Assembly (NCBI RefSeq): GCF_003097235.1
Contig: NZ_QEQQ01000014.1
Location: 1 to 64,000, forward strand
Length of the DNA: 64,000 nucleotides
Reading direction: 5' to 3'
Origin: Pseudomonas sp. CC120222-01a
GTDB taxonomy: Bacteria > Pseudomonadota > Gammaproteobacteria > Pseudomonadales > Pseudomonadaceae
Part shown: in pieces, positions 8,029 through 14,896 of the stretch
How positions within the stretch are numbered: position 1 is the first letter of the stretch
Layout: each line of letters begins with the position of its first letter
Program-made: the position numbers and the translations under genes
Notes under the pieces: generated by a model
What the model was told of the DNA's origin: nothing
Seen by the model: only the letters and a program-made list of their open reading frames with translations
The model's database searches: none

Positions 8029-9408
8029 TCAGGCTTTACGAGCGACAGATTTATAGGTGGGCGAAGTCGTTGCGGCTTGCCCGCCGAGGGCAGCGGCTTG
8101 CTGCAGGTCGAGCTTGCTGGTCTCGGGGGCCAGCCACCAGGAGATCAGCGCACCGAACAGTGAGATCAGGGCAGCGGCGAACATGGTGTTGGCCACGCCA
8201 TAACTGGCCAGGGAGATCGGCACCAGATAGGTGCCCACGGCGGCGCCAATGCGCGACAGCGACGTTGCCAGGCCCACCGCCGAGGCACGGATCTCGGTGG
8301 GGAACAGTTCGTTGGGGTACACGTATTCCAGCACCTGGGCACCGCCGATCAGCACCGCATAGGCGCCGAACAGGATCAGCACGGTGGTTGGCGAAGCGTC
8401 GGGGAACACGCCCAGCAGCACCAGCGACAGGCCCGACCAGAGGAAGCTGTGGATCAGCATCTTGCGCCGGCCCAGGCGGTTGATCAGCAGGGTCGCCAGC
8501 AGGCAGCCGAGGGTGAACAGGAAGGTGATGGCGATCGAGCCGTAGGCGGCCCAGTCGCCGGTCAGTTTCAGCGCCTGCAGCACCTTGGGGGCGAAGGCAT
8601 AGATGGCGAACAGCGGCACGATGGCGCAGGTCCAGAACAGCGTGACAAAGGCCATGCGCTTGCCGTAGCCCGAGTGGAACAGCGACCACAGCGACACCGG
8701 TTTGCCGCTGCTCTGCTCGGGCAGGTCGGCAATCGAGTAGTCTGGGCCGTAGACTTTCTTGATCACCGCGTCGGCTTCGGCCTTGCGGCCCTTGCTCAGC
8801 AACCAGCGTGGCGATTCCGGCGTGCCGCTGCGGGCAATCAGGAACAGTGCTCCCGGCACCAGCGCACTGGCCAGTACCCAGCGCCAGCCGTCGTCACCGC
8901 CCACGCGCAGCAGCAACTCGCCGACCACATAGGCTACGGCAGCGCCGGCAAACCACATAAGCACCATGGCCGCCAGCAGTGGGCCGCGCTGCTTGCGTGG
9001 CAGGAACTCAGCCAGCAGCGACGTGGCGATCGGATAGTCGGCACCGACCGCGACACCGATCAGCAAGCGCCAGGCGAACAGCGCCCAGGCCGACTCTACC
9101 CAGAACTGCGCCACCGAGAAACCGACAATGGCGATCAGGTCCACCAGATACAGCACCTTGCGCCCGTACTTGTCGGTGAACCAGCCACCGATGAAACCGC
9201 CGAGGAACACCCCGATCAGTGCCGAGGCGGCAATCAGGCCTTCCCAGAAAGCCGACAGCTGCAAGGCGTTGGTGATTTGCAGCATGGCCACGCCGATGAT
9301 GCTCAACACATAGCCATCGAGGAACGGCCCGCCGGCGGAGTAGACGGTCAGTTTGCGGTGGAAGGCATTCAGCGGAGCATCTTCGACAGAGCGTTTGGAT
9401 GTGGTCAT
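8029..9408 (-). CDS. MFS transporter (sugar/aromatic-acid porter type)
   Basis: This is a 459-aa inner-membrane transporter of the major facilitator superfamily with about twelve hydrophobic segments. The loop 2-3 signature appears as GGWFTDKYGRKVLY, and AWRLLIGVAVGADYPIATSLLAEFLPRKQRG is the typical helix 4-5 stretch of sugar-porter and aromatic acid:H+ symporter relatives. PESPRWLLSKGR lies at the central loop. It probably imports the substrate of the surrounding catabolic genes. It opens the operon with the cupin and RidA genes. The promoter region contains an element also found before the DAO operon at 13.4 kb. Confidence 0.87.
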   Translation of the reverse strand: MTTSKRSVEDAPLNAFHRKLTVYSAGGPFLDGYVLSIIGVAMLQITNALQLSAFWEGLIAASALIGVFLGGFIGGWFTDKYGRKVLYLVDLIAIVGFSVAQFWVESAWALFAWRLLIGVAVGADYPIATSLLAEFLPRKQRGPLLAAMVLMWFAGAAVAYVVGELLLRVGGDDGWRWVLASALVPGALFLIARSGTPESPRWLLSKGRKAEADAVIKKVYGPDYSIADLPEQSSGKPVSLWSLFHSGYGKRMAFVTLFWTCAIVPLFAIYAFAPKVLQALKLTGDWAAYGSIAITFLFTLGCLLATLLINRLGRRKMLIHSFLWSGLSLVLLGVFPDASPTTVLILFGAYAVLIGGAQVLEYVYPNELFPTEIRASAVGLATSLSRIGAAVGTYLVPISLASYGVANTMFAAALISLFGALISWWLAPETSKLDLQQAAALGGQAATTSPTYKSVARKA

Positions 9409-9449
9409 TCAACTTACCTCTTGTTGTTATTCACGCATCAGCGTGGCGG

Positions 9450-9506
9450 CACTATGGCACTGGCCTCGCGGGGCTCCATATAACGGCTGGGACGAGTCAT
9501 GGGATG
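9450..9506 (-). promoter_or_regulatory. Shared upstream element, copy 1 (MFS operon)
   Basis: Read on the + strand, CACTAT (9450), then 21 bases, CATATAACGG (9477), GGGACG (9489) and TGGGATG (9500). The same words occur with identical spacing before the DAO operon at 13434-13490. It lies about 42 bases upstream of the MFS start and probably holds a common operator or promoter. Confidence 0.6.
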
Positions 9507-9580
9507 CGCTGGCGGGGCTTGCCCAAGGCTTATGCAAGTTGTCCTGGATGTTCTAGTGGGGAGGGTGGGGGCTTTTCTAT

Positions 9581-9660
9581 CGTGGGCTTGCCCGCACAGG
9601 ATTGCCGCAGCCCTGAAGCCGGCGCAGTCCCTGTGGGAGCGGGCAAGCCCGCGAAGAAGG
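9581..9660. repeat. REP pair upstream of the GlpD-like gene
   Basis: Two REP units in opposite orientation (gtgggcttgcccgcacagg and ctgtgggagcgggcaagccc) lie in the 298-base gap between the divergent MFS and GlpD-like genes. No clear promoter for the GlpD-like gene was identified between them and its start at 9707. Confidence 0.75.
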
Positions 9661-9706
9661 CAACGCATATCTTCCAGAACAAACACAAGAATCCGGAACC
9701 AGAATC

Positions 9707-11185
9707 ATGACCCGTCCCCCCTTGGAATCCCTCGACGGCGACCACTACGACGTGGTGGTCATCGGCGCCGGTGCGGTCGGCTGTGCCGCCGCCCGGCAGC
9801 TGGCCGCGCGCAACTTCCGTACCCTGCTGGTCGACCGTGGCGACATCGGTGCCGGCACCTCGTCGCGCTCCAGCCGCATGCTCTATTCCGGCCTGGGCTA
9901 CCTGGCCGCGCGCTACCCGCTGTGGCAGATCCCGTTTCGCCCGCTCGACATGTGGCAGCGCCTGCGCTACACCCGCGAGGTGATGCGTTGCCGCGCCGAG
10001 CTGGTCAAGGACATGCCCGGGCACCTGACCAGGCACCGTTTCCACTACCCGTTCCGCAAGGGCGACCGCTACCCGCCATGGCTGGTGGACATGGGCTTTC
10101 GCCTGGTCGAAGCGCTCGGTGGCTGGAAAGTGCCGCTGGCCTACCGCCGCCAGTCGGCGCAGCAGGCGGCCGGCGACAGCGCCATGGCCGCTGGCCTGGG
10201 CGGGCCGTTGCGTGGCGTGGGGGTGTTCGAGGAATACATGTACGCCTGGCCCGAGCGCATCTGCGTCGACACCGCGCTGGACGCACAATGGCGCGGGGCG
10301 ACGGTACGCACCTATACCCGCGTCAGCCAGCTGCAGCGCAGTGAAGGCCAATGGCAACTGACCCTGGACGAGCAGGCCCCCGAGGCGCTCGGCCAGGCGC
10401 ACGTCACTGCCAAGGTGGTGATCAACGCCGCCGGGCCCTGGGTCGATCGTGTGACCGGTGCGGCCGACCGTGGACCGCGGGTGCTCGGCATCAAGGGCGT
10501 CAATGTCATGGTGCGGCTGCCCGAGGCCTATCGTGGCCAAGGCCTCGAAGCGTTCTCCAGCAAGGGCGAGCCTTACTACGTGTTCCCCTGGCGTGAATTC
10601 CACTTCATCGGCCCGACCGAGTCGCACTTCACCGACGACCCGGACACGGTGCGTGTCGAGGACGGCGAAATCGACTACATCCTCGCCGAAGCCAATCACC
10701 TGTTCCCCGACCTGCAACTGACCCGCGCCGACGTGCAGCACTGCTGGTGCGGCGTGCGCCCGACCTCGACTTTGGACGGCCGCAGTACCTACTTGCCGGT
10801 GCGCCTGAGCGAGGCGGCCGGCAAGCCGGACCTGCTGACCCTGACCGGCTCGACCATCATGCTCCATCGCCATGCGGCGCGGGTGATCGCCCGGGGCGTA
10901 GAGGCGCGCCTGGGCAAACGGGGCAGGGCGCCCAAGGGCATGATCGAACGCGAGCGCATCGATGGCCAGGACATTGCCCGTATCGTTGCCCGTGAGCATG
11001 TGGTGCGGCTGGTGGACCTGGTGCGTCGGCGTTTGCCATGCGGGCTGGACCCGGACCTGGGGCGTGAGCGGGTGGAGCAGTTGTCGTACCGTGCGGCGGC
11101 GGCGATGGGGTGGACGGAGGCGCGGCGGCAGGAGGAACTGAAGCACTTCGAGGAAGATACTGCCCGGGTGTATCGCCAACTCTAG
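9707..11185 (+). CDS. GlpD-like FAD-dependent dehydrogenase
   Basis: This is a 492-aa flavoprotein resembling aerobic glycerol-3-phosphate dehydrogenase. The FAD-binding motif VVIGAGAVG is at 17-25 with acidic Asp43 at the strand end, followed by DIGAGTSSRSSRMLYSGLGYL, the GlpD family stretch. VINAAGPWVDRV and GVRPTSTLDGRST are also typical. The neighbours are not glpF, glpK or glpR but amine-type catabolic genes. A different polyol-phosphate or amino-acid-like substrate is therefore possible, and I do not assign the glpD symbol. It is a single gene convergent with the P5C-reductase-like gene, separated by a perfect 30-bp hairpin. Confidence 0.82.
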   Translation: MTRPPLESLDGDHYDVVVIGAGAVGCAAARQLAARNFRTLLVDRGDIGAGTSSRSSRMLYSGLGYLAARYPLWQIPFRPLDMWQRLRYTREVMRCRAELVKDMPGHLTRHRFHYPFRKGDRYPPWLVDMGFRLVEALGGWKVPLAYRRQSAQQAAGDSAMAAGLGGPLRGVGVFEEYMYAWPERICVDTALDAQWRGATVRTYTRVSQLQRSEGQWQLTLDEQAPEALGQAHVTAKVVINAAGPWVDRVTGAADRGPRVLGIKGVNVMVRLPEAYRGQGLEAFSSKGEPYYVFPWREFHFIGPTESHFTDDPDTVRVEDGEIDYILAEANHLFPDLQLTRADVQHCWCGVRPTSTLDGRSTYLPVRLSEAAGKPDLLTLTGSTIMLHRHAARVIARGVEARLGKRGRAPKGMIERERIDGQDIARIVAREHVVRLVDLVRRRLPCGLDPDLGRERVEQLSYRAAAAMGWTEARRQEELKHFEEDTARVYRQL

Positions 11186-11203
11186 ATCGTTATCAAGGCT
11201 GCT

Positions 11204-11279
11204 GGCCTCATCGCGGATAAATCCGCTCCTACAGGGGTTATGCATTCCTTGTAGGAGCGGATTTATCCGCGATGAGGCC
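11204..11279. terminator. Perfect 30-bp hairpin (REP class 2), bidirectional stop
   Basis: The arms 11204-11233 and 11250-11279 are exact reverse complements around a 16-base loop. The core is gcggataaatccgc next to tcctaca, a REP class different from the 'gcgggcttgcccgc' class elsewhere. It lies between convergent genes, so a bidirectional terminator role is likely. Confidence 0.8.
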
Positions 11280-11293
11280 GGGACAGGAAAAGC

Positions 11294-12076
11294 CTATCGC
11301 CCAGGCAACCCCGACCGGGTCAGCAACGCATCCAGCACCACCTCGCAAGCCGCCCCCCAGTTGGCACTCACCGGCTGATGCATCAACACCGCCAGGCCAT
11401 CCGCCGTAAAAGTCCCGGGCGTGGCAATCGCCTGCCCCAACGCCTTCAGGGTGTACTCCGGCTGCTGCTGCGCACTGGTCACGCAATCCTGCATGTTGCC
11501 CAGCACCAAAGCCCGAGCCTCAGCCGCCGGCAGCCCCTTGTCGGTCAGCCACTGCTGCAAGTCATGCAGCAGGAAATAGAACCAGCCATTCATGCACGCC
11601 GCCACCGTGGCCAGCTCGAATGCCGGCTCATCCTGCACCACCACCAGGTTGCCCAAGGGCCCCAGGCACTGTTCGGTCAGCGCATCCGCCGGGCATACGA
11701 CCACGGTGGACTGGTTGTACTGCGCCGCATACGACAGCATCACCCGCACGCAATGCGCACCCGGGAAGGCCGTGGCCAGCAGTTCCAGGCTGACCCCGGC
11801 CGCCAGCGATACCAGGCGCTGGCCGGGGCGCAGGCGCACTTCACCGGCCAGTTGGGCCAGCGATTCCGGGCGCACGCCGAGGATCACCAGGTCAGCCTGA
11901 TCGACCACCGCCTGGTTGCTCGGCAGCACCTCGCACCCCTGTTCCACAGCAAGCACCTCGGCCCGCTGGGCGTTGCGCGGCGACAGGTAGAGCGCGCCCT
12001 CGAAACCACTGCGGCGCAGGCCGAGCACCACTTTTTCGGTCAGCTCGCCGACCCCGAGAATACCCAGGCTATGCAT
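11294..12076 (-). CDS. Pyrroline-5-carboxylate reductase-like NAD(P)-binding protein
   Basis: This is a 260-aa protein of the ProC-like superfamily. The N-terminal Rossmann motif reads GILGVGELTEK (5-15); the third glycine of the usual GxGxxG/A is replaced by Thr. A VILGVRPESLAQL segment and the helical C-terminal half with EARALVLGNMQDCV follow, as in ProC. It could reduce a cyclic imine (pyrroline or piperideine carboxylate) formed by the DAO partner. AAGGAGG precedes the ATG, and it sits 12 bases behind the DAO gene. It is not the housekeeping ProC by sequence, which is a judgement from motif divergence. Confidence 0.78.
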   Translation of the reverse strand: MHSLGILGVGELTEKVVLGLRRSGFEGALYLSPRNAQRAEVLAVEQGCEVLPSNQAVVDQADLVILGVRPESLAQLAGEVRLRPGQRLVSLAAGVSLELLATAFPGAHCVRVMLSYAAQYNQSTVVVCPADALTEQCLGPLGNLVVVQDEPAFELATVAACMNGWFYFLLHDLQQWLTDKGLPAAEARALVLGNMQDCVTSAQQQPEYTLKALGQAIATPGTFTADGLAVLMHQPVSANWGAACEVVLDALLTRSGLPGR

Positions 12077-12088
12077 GTTGCCTCCTTG

Positions 12089-13408
12089 TCAGCTTTCCAG
12101 GCCGGCACGGCGCTGGCCCCAGTGCAGGTTCAGGTTGACCCCCACGCTGAGCAGCGGTTCCGGCGGGTTGCGGTTGGGGCCGTCGGAGCCGAGCAAAAAG
12201 TCGATCAGCTCGTCACGCTCGCCGCTCAACCAGTCGGCCAGCAGGGTGCCGGTGGCGGTGCCACGGGTGATGCCCAGGCCGTTGCAGCACAACGCCGCGT
12301 GCACGTTCGGCGCCAGGGTACCGAAGTGCGACAGGTGGTTGCGCGACAGGCACATCGAGCCACCCCAGGTGAACTCGAACGGCAGGCCCGAAAGCATCGG
12401 GAAGCGCCGCTCGAACGACTCGCGGTGCTGGCGCCCGGCGCGGTCCAGGTAGCGCTGCTGGGCGCGGCCGTTGGCATTGAAGCTGAAGCTGTTGCGCACC
12501 AGCAGGCGTTGGTCCGGCGTGCGCCGCAGGGTGCTGCCGAACGGGTCGGCGGGGATGATGCCCCAGGTCGCCTTGCCGCCCAGGCGCGCCTGTTCTTCTT
12601 CGGTCAGCGCGCGGGTCATGCTGGCGTAGGTGAAGATCGGCAGCAGCCGGCCCGGCAGGAAGCCGAAGTACGAGGCGAAGGCGTTGTTGGTCAGCAGCAG
12701 CTGGTCGGCGACGATCTCGCCGTGGGCATGCTTGAGGGTGATGCGCCGGCCCTGTTCGAGGCGGGTGATGGTGGTGCCTTCGTACAGCGTGACGTTGGCG
12801 GGCAGGCTTTCGGCCAGGCCCTTGGCCAGCGCGGCGGGCTGCAGCAACTGGGTGCCCGGGGTGTACAGCGCCTTGCGGTAGAAGGCGGTGCCGAAGTGCT
12901 CGGGCAGGTCGCGGGTGTCGATCATCTCATAAGGTTGGCCGAGCTTATCGAGGCCGCTGCGGTAGGCCTCGAGCACTGCCAGGCCTTTGTCCTCGACCGC
13001 CGCCTGGTACTTGCCGTCCGGGCGGATCTGGCAGTCGATGCCGTGCTGGTTGATCAGCCCGCGCAGGATCGACTGGGCGCGCAGGTTGAGCTTGAGGTTC
13101 ATCCGCGCCGTGGCCAGGTCACCGATGTAGTCGGGGGCGCCGATGTCGTGGGGCAGGTCGATGGCAAAGCCCGAGTTGCGCCCCGAGGCGCCGAAGCCGA
13201 CCTCCTGGGCTTCGACCAGGATGATCTCGTCGTCAGGGTGGTGAAGCGCCAGTTGCCGCGCCGCGGCAAGGCCGGTGAAGCCCGCGCCGAGCACCACCCA
13301 GCGCGCCTCGCTCCGCCCCCGGTGCGCGGCGCGTGGCTGGCGCTTGGGGCTGAGGTGGAACCAGCCGCAACCGTTGTCGTCCGCGGGGGTAGAGGTGTTT
13401 CTGTACAT
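12089..13408 (-). CDS. FAD-dependent amino-acid/amine oxidoreductase (DAO family)
   Basis: This is a 439-aa DAO-fold flavoprotein with VLGAGFTGLAAARQL (39-53), the acidic strand end ILVEAQE and the FAD-contacting FGASGRNSGFAIDLPH. The C-terminal half carries LCCNGLGITRGTATG, the second flavin contact. It resembles the FAD oxidoreductase at 4.6-6.0 kb in architecture but is clearly a distinct paralogue. It is the first gene of a two-gene operon with the P5C-reductase-like protein. The shared element 26 bases upstream links its control to the MFS operon. The likely chemistry is oxidation of a C-N bond to an imine. Confidence 0.83.
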   Translation of the reverse strand: MYRNTSTPADDNGCGWFHLSPKRQPRAAHRGRSEARWVVLGAGFTGLAAARQLALHHPDDEIILVEAQEVGFGASGRNSGFAIDLPHDIGAPDYIGDLATARMNLKLNLRAQSILRGLINQHGIDCQIRPDGKYQAAVEDKGLAVLEAYRSGLDKLGQPYEMIDTRDLPEHFGTAFYRKALYTPGTQLLQPAALAKGLAESLPANVTLYEGTTITRLEQGRRITLKHAHGEIVADQLLLTNNAFASYFGFLPGRLLPIFTYASMTRALTEEEQARLGGKATWGIIPADPFGSTLRRTPDQRLLVRNSFSFNANGRAQQRYLDRAGRQHRESFERRFPMLSGLPFEFTWGGSMCLSRNHLSHFGTLAPNVHAALCCNGLGITRGTATGTLLADWLSGERDELIDFLLGSDGPNRNPPEPLLSVGVNLNLHWGQRRAGLES

Positions 13409-13433
13409 GGGATTTTATCCGTGTTGTTTTCTC

Positions 13434-13490
13434 CACTATCGCATCGGGGTTGGCGGTGGGCATATAACGGGAGGGACGGGTGGTGGGATG
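13434..13490 (-). promoter_or_regulatory. Shared upstream element, copy 2 (DAO operon)
   Basis: On the + strand this reads CACTAT (13434), 21 bases, CATATAACGG (13461), GGGACG (13473) and TGGGATG (13484). Spacing is identical to the element at 9450-9506. It lies just upstream of the DAO start. Confidence 0.6.
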
Positions 13491-13497
13491 TTCGGGC

Positions 13498-14028
13498 TCA
13501 CCCGCGCCCGGCAGGTGCACGGCGGTAGAGCGGCCGTGGGGTGCTGGGATCAATCTCGGTCAAGTGGCTGCCGGCCGCGACGAACCCGGCATGTTCGGCC
13601 AGGCGCTGGCTGGCGAGGTTGTCGATATCGGTGGTCAGCCACACCGGGGCATCGACGGCGTCCAGCAGGCAGGTCAGCGCCTCGCGCATGAGGCCCTGGC
13701 CGCTGCTGGCCTGGTTTGCCCAATAGCCCACTTCGTACTCGTCATTGCCCGGCCGCAGGCCAATACAGCCGATGACATCCCCGCTGTCTGCGGCGAGCAC
13801 GAAATAGCGCTTTTCCTTGGCCGGGTCGAGAAACTCCTCGGCGCTCAGTTGCAGCGTTTCCTGCACTTCCTTCAAGGTCCAGTCGGGTTTGGCCCAGGCC
13901 AGGAACGGCTGGTGCAGCGCGTAGCTGTCGAGCAGCGCCTGCTGCAGTTGCTGGGCGAACGCCGGTGCGGGGCGGACCACCAGGGTGCGGGGCGTGGACA
14001 AGGTGCGGGGCAGATCGGGGTAGGGCAT
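13498..14028 (-). CDS. GNAT-family N-acetyltransferase (RimJ/RimL type)
   Basis: This is a 176-aa acetyl-CoA-dependent acyltransferase of the GNAT fold, RimJ/RimL subgroup. It starts with the typical TPRTLVVRPAPAFAQQL, contains DVIGCIGLRPGNDEYEVGYWANQASSGQGLMREAL (beta 4 and the acetyl-CoA loop, with QASSGQG in place of the common QGKG) and ends with the NLASQRLAEHAGFVAAG segment. The ribosome site is weak (GGAAGG). It may modify a ribosomal protein N-terminus or a small amine. It stands alone, divergent from the glutathione S-transferase gene. Confidence 0.85.
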   Translation of the reverse strand: MPYPDLPRTLSTPRTLVVRPAPAFAQQLQQALLDSYALHQPFLAWAKPDWTLKEVQETLQLSAEEFLDPAKEKRYFVLAADSGDVIGCIGLRPGNDEYEVGYWANQASSGQGLMREALTCLLDAVDAPVWLTTDIDNLASQRLAEHAGFVAAGSHLTEIDPSTPRPLYRRAPAGRG

Positions 14029-14152
14029 TACAGGCCTTCCTGGCGGGTTGATCGGGAAATGTAAGCATATTTTTGTGTAATCTGTGCGAGCCTCTTCGCG
14101 GTTTTTCGTGAACGCCCAAACCGATCATTCAAAGGAAACTGAAGGTCCGCCC

Positions 14153-14776
14153 ATGCCCGAATACACGCTGCATTGCTTCGCCGAATCCGGTAACGCCTAC
14201 AAAGCTGCGCTGATGCTCGAACTCACCGGCCAGGACTGGCAACCGGTGTTCGTCGATTTCTTCAACGGCCAGACCCGTGACCCGCAGTGGCGCGACGAGG
14301 TCAATGAGCAGGGCGAAGTGCCCGTGCTGGAGCACGCCGGGCAACGGCTTACCCAGTCGGCACTGATTCTCGAATACCTCGCCGAGCGCACCGGCCAGTT
14401 CGGCCCGCGTGACGACGACGAGAAGCGCGAGATCTGGCGCTGGATGCTGTTCGACAACCACAAGTTCACCAGCTACTACGCGGCGCTGCGGTTCCTGCTG
14501 TGCCTGAAGAAGACCGGTGAGACCGAGGTGACTGGCTTCCTGCGCGAGCGGGCCACGGCGGCTTACCGGATTGTCGATGCGCACCTGGCGAAAACCCCGT
14601 TCATGGTCGGTGGGCGGCTGACCATCGCCGACTTGTCGCTGGCGGGGTATGTATTCATGCCGGAGGATACCGGGATCGTGCTGACCGAGTTCAGCCATAT
14701 CGAGGCGTGGAAGCAGCGGATTCAGGCAGTGCCGGGGTGGAAGCATCCCTATGAGTTGATGCCCCGAACGGCGTAA
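14153..14776 (+). CDS. Glutathione S-transferase
   Basis: This is a 207-aa cytosolic glutathione S-transferase. The N-terminal thioredoxin-like domain shows ESGNAYKAALMLELTG, with a Ser/Asn active-site region, the cis-proline in GEVPVLEH and the glutathione-binding TQSALILEYLAE. The all-helical C-terminal domain carries the N-capping stretch GGRLTIADLSLAGY. The start at 14153 follows an AAGG site; an upstream in-frame extension has no similarity. It conjugates or reduces electrophiles. The family-typical length is about 200-220 aa. It is a single gene, divergent from the GNAT gene and followed by a REP pair. Confidence 0.9.
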   Translation: MPEYTLHCFAESGNAYKAALMLELTGQDWQPVFVDFFNGQTRDPQWRDEVNEQGEVPVLEHAGQRLTQSALILEYLAERTGQFGPRDDDEKREIWRWMLFDNHKFTSYYAALRFLLCLKKTGETEVTGFLRERATAAYRIVDAHLAKTPFMVGGRLTIADLSLAGYVFMPEDTGIVLTEFSHIEAWKQRIQAVPGWKHPYELMPRTA

Positions 14777-14782
14777 GTCTGA

Positions 14783-14887
14783 GCCGGCCTCTTCGCGGGC
14801 ACGCCCGCTCCCACAGGATCACCACAGCCATTGAGACTTGCGCTGTACCTGTGGGAGCGGGCTTGCCCGCGAAAGGGCCGGCACAGG
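14783..14887. repeat. REP pair (REPIN-like) between convergent genes
   Basis: Two oppositely oriented REP units (14783-14817 and 14848-14883) with an internal spacer lie between the GST gene and the TonB receptor gene, which converge here. Confidence 0.8.
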
Positions 14888-14896
14888 AAAAACCAG

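Noticed and set aside
9455..9470. TGGCACTGGCCTCGCG, a sigma-54-like sequence on the + strand
   Set aside because: The -12 box is poor (TCGCG), it lies about 240 bases from the next + strand gene, and it falls inside the shared MFS promoter element. It is probably chance.
9707..11185. Assignment as housekeeping glpD
   Set aside because: No glpF, glpK or glpR neighbours are present and the setting is amine-type catabolism. The fold is GlpD-like but the substrate is uncertain.
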